From contig CAYQMG010000137.1 of NCBI GenBank assembly GCA_964418585.1, forward strand, positions 1 to 64,000: 64,000 nucleotides of DNA. Direction: 5' to 3'. The notes beneath the pieces are model-generated. The model saw only the letters and a list, made by a program, of their open reading frames with translations, had not been told where the DNA came from and searched no databases. How positions within the stretch are numbered: position 1 is the first letter of the stretch; each line of letters begins with the position of its first letter. The position numbers and the translations under genes are program-made. The DNA is from JAJRTE01 sp964418585. GTDB taxonomy: Bacteria; Myxococcota_A; UBA796; JAJRTE01. Of the stretch, positions 25,096-33,100 are shown in pieces.

Positions 25096-26331
25096 ATGGA
25101 CTCCACCAACCTTCAGGTCGACACGACCCGCGCCACGCGACCCGGTACCCGAAGCCACAAATTTCGCCTCGGGCCCTTCAGCCCCTGCTTGGTCTTGCTC
25201 CTCGCCGGAATCAGCACCTCCGCGTTCGTCGCCGCCGGGTGTCACACCAACGAAAGCGACGACGCGGCAGTAACCACAGCGCCGACCACCAACACGCCCT
25301 CGTCGCCAACGGCCACACCCACTCCCTCGAGCGCGGGCGATGACGATTGCCTCTCCAATCCAACGCCTCCGCCAGGGGATGACGACACCACCCGGACGCC
25401 GGAAAACACGCCGGGCGCTTCGACGGCGACCCCCACGCCGCCTCCCTCCACGCCTCCCCCGTCCGGCACCCCTTCGCCCTCCCCGTCAGATACCCCGGGA
25501 CAGGGCACGCCTGCACCTTCCCCCACTCCGACGCCTGCCGGAACCCCCACACAGGACGCGGACGGAGACGGGTTTCCCGCTGCATCCGATTGCGACGACG
25601 CAGACCCGGCCGTCTATCCCGGGGCGGAAGAACAATGCGATACCAAGGACAATGACTGCGACGGCCTCACCGACGAGGATGCAGGCTGCCCTGCGCCTTG
25701 CCCAGAGGACATGGTGGCGTTCAGCGACCGGGTATGTATCGACCGGTACGAAGCCTCTCGCCCCGACGCCACCGAGAATTCGGCTGGAACCGACGAGAGC
25801 CGTGCCACGAGTCGTCCCGGCGTCCTCCCGTGGATGGTGAATCCCATGTCCAGCGAACAGTTGGAAACGTTTGCCAGTGCCTGCAAGGCCGCAGGGAAAC
25901 GCCTGTGCACGGCCGATGAGTGGCACGATGCGTGCACCGGCCCTGACCCCGGCACCTACTATGTCTATGGCGACTCCTTCGACCGCGAAGCGTGCAACTG
26001 CGTCGATTCGTTCTGTGACGACTATTGCGCCGACCACGGGATCCAGGATGCCGAGTGCAGTCTGTCCCCCAACTGCGGCTACGAGTACAACTGTTTCCAT
26101 GTGGTCCCAACCGGTCAGTTCGAATCGTGCACCAATGCGTTCGGCACGTTCGACATGAACGGCAACGTCTGGGAGGCGGTATCTTCCACTTCGGACGCTC
26201 GAGGCTACGAACTGCGAGGCGGCGCCTTCAATTGTGCCTCGGCTTCCTCGAGGGTGAATTGTGCCTACAATGCCACCTGGGAGTCTCTCTACGCCGGGTT
26301 CCGGTGTTGCCTGGACAGAACGCGCGGGTAA
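25096..26331 (+). CDS. Lipoprotein with MopE repeat and Cys-rich SUMF1-like domain
   Basis: This is a 411-residue protein starting at the ATG 5 bases after GGGAGG. A long N-region leads into a hydrophobic stretch and lipobox VAAGC. A 110-residue Pro-Thr-Ser linker follows, then a single MopE unit (DADGDGFPAASDCDD ... CDTKDNDCDG). The last 210 residues have the SUMF1-like pattern: RVCIDRYEASRPD, GKRLCTADEWHDACTG, FGTFDMNGNVWE, LRGGAFNC and YAGFRCC. About twenty Cys residues in this domain suggest a disulfide-rich extracellular form. Catalysis is not assigned. It follows the cytochrome cluster by 110 bases and may share its promoter. Confidence 0.8.
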   Translation: MDSTNLQVDTTRATRPGTRSHKFRLGPFSPCLVLLLAGISTSAFVAAGCHTNESDDAAVTTAPTTNTPSSPTATPTPSSAGDDDCLSNPTPPPGDDDTTRTPENTPGASTATPTPPPSTPPPSGTPSPSPSDTPGQGTPAPSPTPTPAGTPTQDADGDGFPAASDCDDADPAVYPGAEEQCDTKDNDCDGLTDEDAGCPAPCPEDMVAFSDRVCIDRYEASRPDATENSAGTDESRATSRPGVLPWMVNPMSSEQLETFASACKAAGKRLCTADEWHDACTGPDPGTYYVYGDSFDREACNCVDSFCDDYCADHGIQDAECSLSPNCGYEYNCFHVVPTGQFESCTNAFGTFDMNGNVWEAVSSTSDARGYELRGGAFNCASASSRVNCAYNATWESLYAGFRCCLDRTRG

Positions 26332-26389
26332 CCCCGGTTCGGCACGGTCGCACCCGGAACCACGCCACACCCGGAAGCCCCGCTCCCGG

Positions 26390-27304
26390 TCATTCCTCTG
26401 CGTTGAGTTGCTCCACGGTCTCCAGCAAGTCTCCTATCAAGTAGAAATCCACGGTCACGAAGTTGGGCCGTTTCCCTGTCTCGTTCCAGCATTGATAGGC
26501 ACGGTTCACCAGGAACGGGTTGTAGTTGACCTGTGCGGCGAGGGAGCGCCTGGCCAGGGGCCAGGTCAGGAAATGGTTCAGGATGAACAGGCTGTTGCTG
26601 GGATCTCCACGATTGTAGTCACAGGTGAGATCCTCGGGAGACCGGGCCGAGTAGTCGGTTTCAACCGCAAAGTCCCACACATCCAGGTACCAGTCCCGGA
26701 GTCCTCCATCGCGGTCGGTGAAGACCACGAGGCGGCGGTTCTGGTCGATCATCTCTCCGAGCGTGGGCCAGGGGGCTCCCACCGGTTGCGGGTAGGCGTA
26801 GTCGATGAGGCCGCTGTCGATGAAGGCCTGTTCCATCCGATCCACGGTGACGTAGCTTTCGAAAATGATGGTGACCACCTCACGGGAGTAGGTATCGAGA
26901 AATTCTCGGATGCTCCGCAGGACATCGGTGAGTGGTTCGGCGCCCAGGTCGCAGAACTGGTGGCAGACGCAGACCTTCCCGGCGAGGGTGGGGTCATGGC
27001 CGTTGTATTCATGGGCGTCGATCATGAGGCCGCGGACCCCGCCGCGGAGCTGGTGTGGGATATCCACCTGCTGATTTGGAAACCAAAATTGTGTTGGTCC
27101 GTAGGCGTAGTTGAACGCATTGTGTGTGGTGGCGTAGGACACCTGGTCGTATCGGCGGGCACACAGGTGTGGGCTTCCATTGCAAACGGTGGCGGCGGCG
27201 ATGGAGCCTGGGATGGTGAGGGCGAGGGAAAGGAGGGCGACCGAGAGGGCAATGGGAGGGTGAACCGGCGTCTTTGTGGTGGACGTGCATTCGAATCGTT
27301 GCAT
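26390..27304 (-). CDS. Exported PI-PLC X-domain-like phosphodiesterase
   Basis: This is a 304-residue protein with a signal peptide (ALSVALLSLALTIPGSIAAA). The fold is PLC-like: YATTHNAFNYAYG supplies the first catalytic His, RGGVRGLMIDAHE an acid/Arg cluster, and CVCHQFCDLG the second His. These are followed by REFLDTYSREVVTIIFESY and RRLVVFTDRDGG. Bacterial PI-PLC enzymes cleave phosphatidylinositol or GPI anchors without Ca2+; secreted relatives exist whose substrate is unknown. Several Cys residues suggest disulfides. The gene is third in a minus-strand run after the pseudokinase and M28 peptidase, and its 3' end faces the 25096 lipoprotein. Confidence 0.78.
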   Translation of the reverse strand: MQRFECTSTTKTPVHPPIALSVALLSLALTIPGSIAAATVCNGSPHLCARRYDQVSYATTHNAFNYAYGPTQFWFPNQQVDIPHQLRGGVRGLMIDAHEYNGHDPTLAGKVCVCHQFCDLGAEPLTDVLRSIREFLDTYSREVVTIIFESYVTVDRMEQAFIDSGLIDYAYPQPVGAPWPTLGEMIDQNRRLVVFTDRDGGLRDWYLDVWDFAVETDYSARSPEDLTCDYNRGDPSNSLFILNHFLTWPLARRSLAAQVNYNPFLVNRAYQCWNETGKRPNFVTVDFYLIGDLLETVEQLNAEE

Positions 27305-27363
27305 GGGAGACCTCCGTGACATGCCTGGAACGCGGGCGACCCGGGGACCACGCCGCGGGGGAA

Positions 27364-28611
27364 TCATCGGTCTTGTTGGAGCCTCGTTCGCCAGATGGCC
27401 TCGATCAGCCGTTCGCTGAAGTCGATGGACCGCATGAGTTGCCCGATGTCGAGGTTCTCGAGGGTATCGCTCGGGTGATGGTAGTGTCTTGGGCACCCGA
27501 ATTCGGGGTCGACGCACCCGAGGGAGATGCCATCGTACCCCTGAGCGCGGAAGGGGAGGACGTCGGTGGCCCCGGAGGGGATCTGGAACGGGGCGACCCC
27601 GCCCAGTTCGGGGGTCTGGGCTGCAGTCCGGGTGGCCAGGTCGGCGAGCCATCGTGGGGTGGGGACAGGGAGGATCTCTCCTTCCTCGAAGAACTTGAGG
27701 TCTCCATTTGACAGGCTGTCCAGGGCGACGACCACGGTTTTCGTCGTCTCCCAGTCCTTTCGGTGTGCCCGGGCCAGGGCTGCGGCCCCGCCTGTGCCGG
27801 CTTCTTCACACCCGGTCACCACGAAGACCAGTTCCACGGAATCCGGTTTCCTGGGACCCAGTCGCCGTGCCAGTTCCACCGTGGCGGCCGCCCCGGAGAG
27901 GTTGTCGTTGGCGCCAGGTACGATTTCGTCGCGCAATACCACCTCGAGGTTGGCGGCGAACGCGATGGCGGCAGGCAGTCCGAGGGCGAGCGAGACGGGC
28001 CACAGGGCGGATCCTCTGGGGAGGGTGGCGCGGAGGAGCGCGAAACCCGCCGAGGCGAACTGGGACCAGGTGGCGATGGCCAGGGACCGTCCGAGCCAGG
28101 CCATGGACTCGGGCATGTCGTGCGGTGTGAACCGCTTGATCACCTCGGGATTGAAGAGGAACCCGGTATAGGCCGCGTCCGCGTGTCCGATCACCACGAT
28201 GCGCAGCTCGGGCGTGCCCCGCGCCTTGAGGGTGGCGAGCAGGTTGTGAGACGTCTTCCAGGGGAGCAGTCGGCGGAGCACGTAGGCCTTGCGCGTCGAG
28301 TCCGCCAGGTAGGAGCCGGCCGCAAGGCTACTCAGGGCCGCGGACAGGCCCGGTCGACGGCCGGCCAGGAGTGTGCCAACCAGCCCGGTGCCGAAATGGA
28401 GCGCCAGGTTGGCATAGAGGTGTGCGTTGAACCGAAACGGTTCCAGGCGGGTCTCGATCCCCATTGCCTCGAAGGCCGATTTGAGCAGGAGTTGCGTCTC
28501 GAGTTCCTCCTGGCTGGCAGGGGCACGTCGAGGGTAGGCCTCGAGGATACGTTCGATCAACTGTCGTGTTTCCTGAGCCGGATCCCGGCACTCTCCTGTG
28601 GTATCGTTCAC
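27364..28611 (-). CDS. M28-family zinc peptidase
   Basis: This is a 415-residue predicted aminopeptidase. I start at a GTG (28611) behind AGGGAGC; a TTG 26 codons upstream would also keep the frame. Zinc and catalytic motifs of the M28 fold are in order: HADAAYTG, PGANDNLSGAAATVELA, TGCEEAGTGGAAAL, an Asp in VALDSLSNGD, and YHHPSDTLENLD near the end. Two hydrophobic stretches (about residues 70-110 and 190-235) lie between the first His and the Asp, so the enzyme may be membrane-associated. There is no signal peptide. It probably forms an operon with the PI-PLC-like gene, 59 bases downstream. Confidence 0.82.
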   Translation of the reverse strand: MNDTTGECRDPAQETRQLIERILEAYPRRAPASQEELETQLLLKSAFEAMGIETRLEPFRFNAHLYANLALHFGTGLVGTLLAGRRPGLSAALSSLAAGSYLADSTRKAYVLRRLLPWKTSHNLLATLKARGTPELRIVVIGHADAAYTGFLFNPEVIKRFTPHDMPESMAWLGRSLAIATWSQFASAGFALLRATLPRGSALWPVSLALGLPAAIAFAANLEVVLRDEIVPGANDNLSGAAATVELARRLGPRKPDSVELVFVVTGCEEAGTGGAAALARAHRKDWETTKTVVVALDSLSNGDLKFFEEGEILPVPTPRWLADLATRTAAQTPELGGVAPFQIPSGATDVLPFRAQGYDGISLGCVDPEFGCPRHYHHPSDTLENLDIGQLMRSIDFSERLIEAIWRTRLQQDR

Positions 28612-28759
28612 GAGCTGCTCCCTGTCGTTCGGGTGGGGGGGAGGCAACCGGCGCCCGGTTCCATCGGTTCGACCGGACGCCTCGAGCAAACGTACGTCGG
28701 GCCGATTCCGGGGCGGGCTCCACCTTTTTCAAGATTCTGCCTGCTCTTGCGCCGCGGCG

Positions 28760-30613
28760 TCAATCAGCATTGCTCGCCCGGATCCTCCACCGGTCGGACC
28801 CGAACGTGTATTCGAGCACTTCAGTGGCTCCCGGCCGAATGACGGTGACGTAGCTTCCTTGCCGACCGGTGACCGGGTCGTATACCCGAATGGTGCGTCT
28901 GCCTGCAGCCACCCGGTAGGTGGCGTTTTCTCCAGTGGGTCCCAGTTCCCGGCCATCCACGGACAGGGTGCCGGACGGATAGGCAATCACCATCAGTTGG
29001 CCGGTCTGAATTCGAGCCGCCGCCCGCTCCAGGTCGAGCACCACCTCGGTGACCTCGCCCGGCACCAGGGTGACTGTCTGGGTCGCCGCCTTGTATCCGC
29101 TCAAGGTGGCACGCACCTGGTGAGGGTCGCCGGAAAACAGGCCGCCCACTTCCACTGGAGACCGTCCTCGAGCCTTGCCGTCCACGCTGATCCGTGCCCC
29201 CGGGGGAAGCGTGAGCACCCGTACCGTGGCCGGGCCGGGGGGACGCTTCTCGAACTGGAAGTGAAACTCCACCTGGTCTCCCGAGCGTACGGACAACGTC
29301 TGGGCAGGCGGGGGGTAGTATCCGCGAAGCCGGGCCTTGAGCGCCACGGTTCCGTCTTCTGCAACGTGGACCGGGATCTTCAGGGGGGTGGTGCCCAGCA
29401 CCTTTCCGTCCGGTAGTTCGATGGTCGCTCCTGCTGGATCGGAAGTGACCACCGCGAGCGCCATCGGACCTCCGGGAGGTTCCAGGAAGCGCGCAAGCCG
29501 ATCCCGGGCGCCGAACAGGACCAGGGCCACCAGCACCACCGCCGCAACCGCGACCAAACGTCTCGCACGGGAACTCCAACCGGTCCCGGACTCGGACCCA
29601 TCTTCCTCCGTCTCCCCGTCTCCGGAAACCGGGGTCACGGTCATGGTGCTTTCCGAGAAAACACTCTCGTCTCGAGGCACGTTGCGAAGCGCCTCCAGAA
29701 CCGCCTCTTCGCCGCGTGCCATCTGGGCGAGTTCCGGCATGGGCGGTGCACTCCCGGCCAGGTATGTGGCCAACGCGCCGCCCGACCCGGGATCCCGCCA
29801 TTGCTTGAGCGACCGGTGCAAGGTCGCCATGGGTGGACGGTGCCCCGGCTCCGTGGACACGCAGGATGCGAGCAGGCGCAGGAGGGTATCCGGCAACCGA
29901 TGGCGCGACAGGAGCGCAAGTTGATCCTTGTGGGGCAGCTTGAGCTGGACCGGGGTGAGTCGTCCGAGGGCGAGCAGGTGAATGGCCAGGGCACCGACCG
30001 AGAACACATCCACCGGTGGAGAGGGATTGCTCCAGTGCAGCGCGCGCTCCGGAGCGATGAACTGGCGGCGTGGATCGTGTCGGTCCAGGGCGCGGACCAC
30101 GAACTCGTTGAGTGGGCCGATCTCGAAGTCGGATACCCGCACCATGCCCGATACGTCCAGCCATACCGAAGAAGGCTGGAGCGCTCCGTGGACCAGGGGC
30201 GTTCCGGGCCGCGCATGGACGCTGGCGAGCAGGTGGGCCACCGGGAGGACGATGGCGGCCACCACCTCCGGCGGAAAAGACCTCGCCGCATCCTCCTGCG
30301 CGTGACACAGTTCACCCAGGTTCCATCCGGGCTCGAGGCCGAACACCGCGTGGGGCACGCTCGAGACGATCCCGAATTCGAGCGGTCGCCGCATGCACGG
30401 ATGGAGCACGGCCTGGCTCTCCCGGCAGCGGCCTCGAAATGCCTGGACATACTCGGGCCCCTGGCTGTACGGAGGCAGCAGACGTCGTACCAGGCAGGGG
30501 ACATACGCGCCTTCCGCCCGAACCTCTCCATACCAGAAATCGAAAATCGCGCTCTGCGTGAGACAGCGTTTCAGCAGGAAGTGTCCGTAGTCCACGAGCG
30601 TCGAGCTGATCAT
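28760..30613 (-). CDS. Kinase-fold protein lacking catalytic residues, with membrane span and PEGA repeats
   Basis: This is a 617-residue protein. Residues about 1-300 follow a Ser/Thr kinase outline but lack its chemistry. There is no Gly-rich loop, the VAIK Lys position reads LVRRL, HRD is HGALQPSSV, and DFG is DFEIG. APE and later helices are kept (FIAPERALHW; PVDVFSVGALAIHLLALG). A membrane segment (RRLVAVAAVVLVALVLFGA) is near residues 350-370. The outside part carries PEGA-type domains (DPAGATIELPDGKVLGTTPLKIPV; LPPGARISVDGKARGRSPVEV; YPSGTLSVDGRELG). It is therefore a probable pseudokinase receptor or scaffold. The ATG at 30613 has only a weak ribosome site. Confidence 0.82.
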   Translation of the reverse strand: MISSTLVDYGHFLLKRCLTQSAIFDFWYGEVRAEGAYVPCLVRRLLPPYSQGPEYVQAFRGRCRESQAVLHPCMRRPLEFGIVSSVPHAVFGLEPGWNLGELCHAQEDAARSFPPEVVAAIVLPVAHLLASVHARPGTPLVHGALQPSSVWLDVSGMVRVSDFEIGPLNEFVVRALDRHDPRRQFIAPERALHWSNPSPPVDVFSVGALAIHLLALGRLTPVQLKLPHKDQLALLSRHRLPDTLLRLLASCVSTEPGHRPPMATLHRSLKQWRDPGSGGALATYLAGSAPPMPELAQMARGEEAVLEALRNVPRDESVFSESTMTVTPVSGDGETEEDGSESGTGWSSRARRLVAVAAVVLVALVLFGARDRLARFLEPPGGPMALAVVTSDPAGATIELPDGKVLGTTPLKIPVHVAEDGTVALKARLRGYYPPPAQTLSVRSGDQVEFHFQFEKRPPGPATVRVLTLPPGARISVDGKARGRSPVEVGGLFSGDPHQVRATLSGYKAATQTVTLVPGEVTEVVLDLERAAARIQTGQLMVIAYPSGTLSVDGRELGPTGENATYRVAAGRRTIRVYDPVTGRQGSYVTVIRPGATEVLEYTFGSDRWRIRASNAD

Positions 30614-31039
30614 GAGCCCACCCGTTTCCAAACCCGCCAGCCGCAATCGCCAGGCACCGACAAGAACCGCCTCATCCCCGGAGACCCGGTCTCCGCCTCC
30701 AGCCCGGGGGCCTCCACGCCTGCTGGGCGATGTGCCACCACTATCGCACGGGTCCCCGGTCTCGTCAACGCCGTTCGCGTGGCGCGTATTTCCGCCTGTC
30801 ATGCCTGAGTGCAGAGCGCTCGAGACACGTATGCGCCGACATTTCTGGACGCGGCCGGCGCCACTCGGCGCCCGGGTTGTGTTTGGGCAACGTCTCGGTT
30901 GACAATCCAGTGGATGTTTGGCACAATTGGCAAGACGTGTGTGTCCACGTAGCGCGAAGTAGTATATGGCGGGCTGACGTGCCATTCCTGTCCATCGCTG
31001 GGCGTTCGGTCCGCCTGTTTTTTTGTCTGGGAGGTCTCC
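30614..31039 (+). other. 426-base divergent intergenic region
   Basis: This separates the minus-strand pseudokinase gene from the plus-strand 31040 gene. I see no conserved open frame with a ribosome site and no RNA gene. It holds the strong plus-strand promoter at 30899-30927. No convincing minus-strand promoter was found. Confidence 0.6.
30899..30927 (+). promoter_or_regulatory. Promoter for the 31040 gene
   Basis: A perfect TTGACA (30899-30904) and CACAAT (30922-30927) are separated by 17 bases. The leader to the ATG would be about 105 bases. Confidence 0.55.
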
Positions 31040-31915
31040 ATGGCCGAAGGACTCGAGAGAGTTCCGCTCGTTGCCGGGCTCATCCTCGGGGTGGCGTTGC
31101 TCGGGGTGGACGAGTGTCGCGTGGGGACTCCCGTGGTGGTGTCCGTCGTGGACGCCGCGGGCGCGGCGGTGGAGAGCTTTTCGGTCCGGGTGGACGAGCG
31201 TGCCCAGTGGACCCGGAGTGTCACCTTTCAGGTGGACGGAACCGGGTCGTTCGTCTATTTCGTCACCGATCCCGAAGCCACGGTGTTGTTTTTTGTGTCG
31301 CACCCCGACTATCATCCCGGAGTGGCCGTGCTGGACCCTCTGGCCGTTGCCTCGAGTGACCCTGTCGCGGTCACGATTCCGCTGGTGCCCGTCGATACCT
31401 GCCTTGGGTTTTCCAACGCCTGTTCAACCTCGAGCGGGGGGGGCGCTGCAACTTCCGGGCCTGGAACAGGGACGGTCGTGGTGGGGATGAACGACTGGGT
31501 TTATGCGGCTGAGGTACCGCTGATTCTCGCCCCCTACTGCCTGAGTGTCGAGGTGGAGGAGTCGGTGGACAGCTTCGCGATGTGGACCGACCTGGTGGAG
31601 GGGGATCTGGGGGCCACGCTTGCCGTCCTGGAGTCGAGTGGGATGGTGCTGTGGGCCGACGCTCGGGGGTACTCGGGCGAGTACGAGGGCACGCCCATCC
31701 TGGTCCAGTTTCAGGTGGGGGTCTCGATCAACGATGCCCAGGCCCTGGTCCAGGCCACGCCGGGACTCGAATGGCTGGAGACGGTCCTGGCCCCGACCTG
31801 GGGCACGGTGGAGGTCCGTTCCGGCTCGGAGTCCCTCTGGGCGTGCACTCTGGAGGAAGATCCGAACATCGAGTATGCGCACGGAGACTTCGTGCTTCCC
31901 ATCTCCAGCCCCTGA
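31040..31915 (+). CDS. Exported protein of unknown function
   Basis: This is a 291-residue protein with an ATG after GGAGG. The N-terminal hydrophobic stretch (PLVAGLILGVALLG) is followed by VDEC, nearly the same unusual pre-Cys pattern as IDSC in the 8696 protein. The next 95 residues are beta-rich and Ig-like (PVVVSVVDAAGAAVESFSV). A Ser-Gly-Thr linker follows, and the C-terminal half alternates beta strands with acidic loops. There are only four Cys after the leader. I recognise no family or catalytic motif. Confidence 0.6.
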   Translation: MAEGLERVPLVAGLILGVALLGVDECRVGTPVVVSVVDAAGAAVESFSVRVDERAQWTRSVTFQVDGTGSFVYFVTDPEATVLFFVSHPDYHPGVAVLDPLAVASSDPVAVTIPLVPVDTCLGFSNACSTSSGGGAATSGPGTGTVVVGMNDWVYAAEVPLILAPYCLSVEVEESVDSFAMWTDLVEGDLGATLAVLESSGMVLWADARGYSGEYEGTPILVQFQVGVSINDAQALVQATPGLEWLETVLAPTWGTVEVRSGSESLWACTLEEDPNIEYAHGDFVLPISSP

Positions 31916-32100
31916 GGCGGCGGTGGGTTCCGGAAACAGGCAACGGTTCGCCGGAATGTAGCCATGGCCCCCGATCGAGCGTTCTGGAAAACGGGAGGCG
32001 GGGTCCGGGCCCCGGTCCGCTTCGGCTCGAGCCCGGACCCCGGGGGTGGTTTCGACTCATGCCGGTCGTGCCCCCCACCGGCCGCGGAACGGAGGGTCCC

Positions 32101-32880
32101 ATGGGACTGGTCGTCCACGTCGTCCCCTGTTTGCACGACAACTACGCTTATGTCCTTCAGTGCAGCCGCACCAACGCGCTCGCCGTTGTGGACCCTGGAG
32201 AATCCGGACCGGTCATCGAGACCGTCGCAGCTCTGGGGGGGCGGCTCGAGGCCGTGTTTGCGACGCACCATCATCGAGATCACACCGGGGGGGCGCCGGC
32301 GCTCCTGGAGCGGTTCCCGGACGCGCGGTTCCATGTTCATGTGCAAGACCGCGCGCGTATCGCCTGGTTCGGGGTTGGCCTGGAGGAGGGGATCGATGTT
32401 CCGGTGGGAGAGTTGATGGTGCATGTCTTGCACGTTCCCGGGCACACATTGGGGTCGGTGGCCTACCGGGTGGAGGACGCCGTGTTCACGGGGGACACCT
32501 TGTTCGGTGGCGGGTGCGGTCGGTTGTTCGAGGGAACGGCGGCCATGATGTATCGTTCCCTGAACCACCGACTGGACGGGCTTCCGGGAAGCACTCGAGT
32601 CTATTTTGGGCACGAGTACACGGTGGACAACCTGATGTTTGCCCGAACCCTGGAGCCGCGCAACGAGATTCTGGCCGAGCGGCTGAAGCGAGCCATGGAG
32701 CGTATCAGCGCGGGAGGGACGACCGTTCCCTCCACGCTGGCGTTGGAGCGCCGGACCAATCCCTTTCTGCGGTGTGGATTGCCCGAGTTGTCGGAAGCGG
32801 TGGCGGCGGCGCACGGGAAGCAAGTTCTGGATCCAGTCGGCCTGTTCGAGTACGTTCGGGCACTGAAGGATCGGTTCTGA
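32101..32880 (+). CDS. gloB: Glyoxalase II (hydroxyacylglutathione hydrolase)
   Basis: This is a 259-residue metallo-beta-lactamase-fold enzyme with an ATG after GGAGGG. It would hydrolyse S-lactoylglutathione, or a related thiol ester, to lactate in methylglyoxal detoxification. Motifs match the GloB group: binuclear site THHHRDH, CLHDNYAYVL near the start, HVPGHTLGSVAY, FTGDTLFGGGCGRLFEG, and the late FGHEYTVDNLMFA and RTNPFLRC of the glyoxalase-II C-terminal domain. Full length matches the family. No glyoxalase I gene is in the window. The gene follows an untranslated stretch of 185 bases that shows no promoter I trust. Confidence 0.93.
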   Translation: MGLVVHVVPCLHDNYAYVLQCSRTNALAVVDPGESGPVIETVAALGGRLEAVFATHHHRDHTGGAPALLERFPDARFHVHVQDRARIAWFGVGLEEGIDVPVGELMVHVLHVPGHTLGSVAYRVEDAVFTGDTLFGGGCGRLFEGTAAMMYRSLNHRLDGLPGSTRVYFGHEYTVDNLMFARTLEPRNEILAERLKRAMERISAGGTTVPSTLALERRTNPFLRCGLPELSEAVAAAHGKQVLDPVGLFEYVRALKDRF

Positions 32881-33100
32881 TCGGGCGTTGAACCGGGAAG
32901 GCCCGGCAAAAAACGCACTTCCCTTGTGGGGCGGGAAGCTATATACTGCAATCCTGACCCGGGAGTCGGGGGGATTGGTCCTGGAGGCATGGTGTCGCCG
33001 TGTAGGCCCTGTGTTTTCCTGGAAGGAACTATATGATTCGAGGTGCTCGGAGGTCCCCTCCAGGCAAAGCCGTGTTCTCACCAGCGAACGGAGCGTTATC

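Noticed and set aside
26110..26130. TTCGAATCGTGC as a tRNA T-loop
   Set aside because: It is inside the 25096 coding sequence, with no matching arms for a cloverleaf.
30915..30935. Sigma-54 element at TTGGCACAATTGGCA
   Set aside because: GG and GC are only eight bases apart instead of ten; the overlapping sigma-70 pattern is better.
32924..32947. Promoter TTGTGG / TATACT ahead of the giant lipoprotein gene
   Set aside because: The spacing is only 12 bases. TATACT at 32942-32947 may still be a -10, but no -35 fits.
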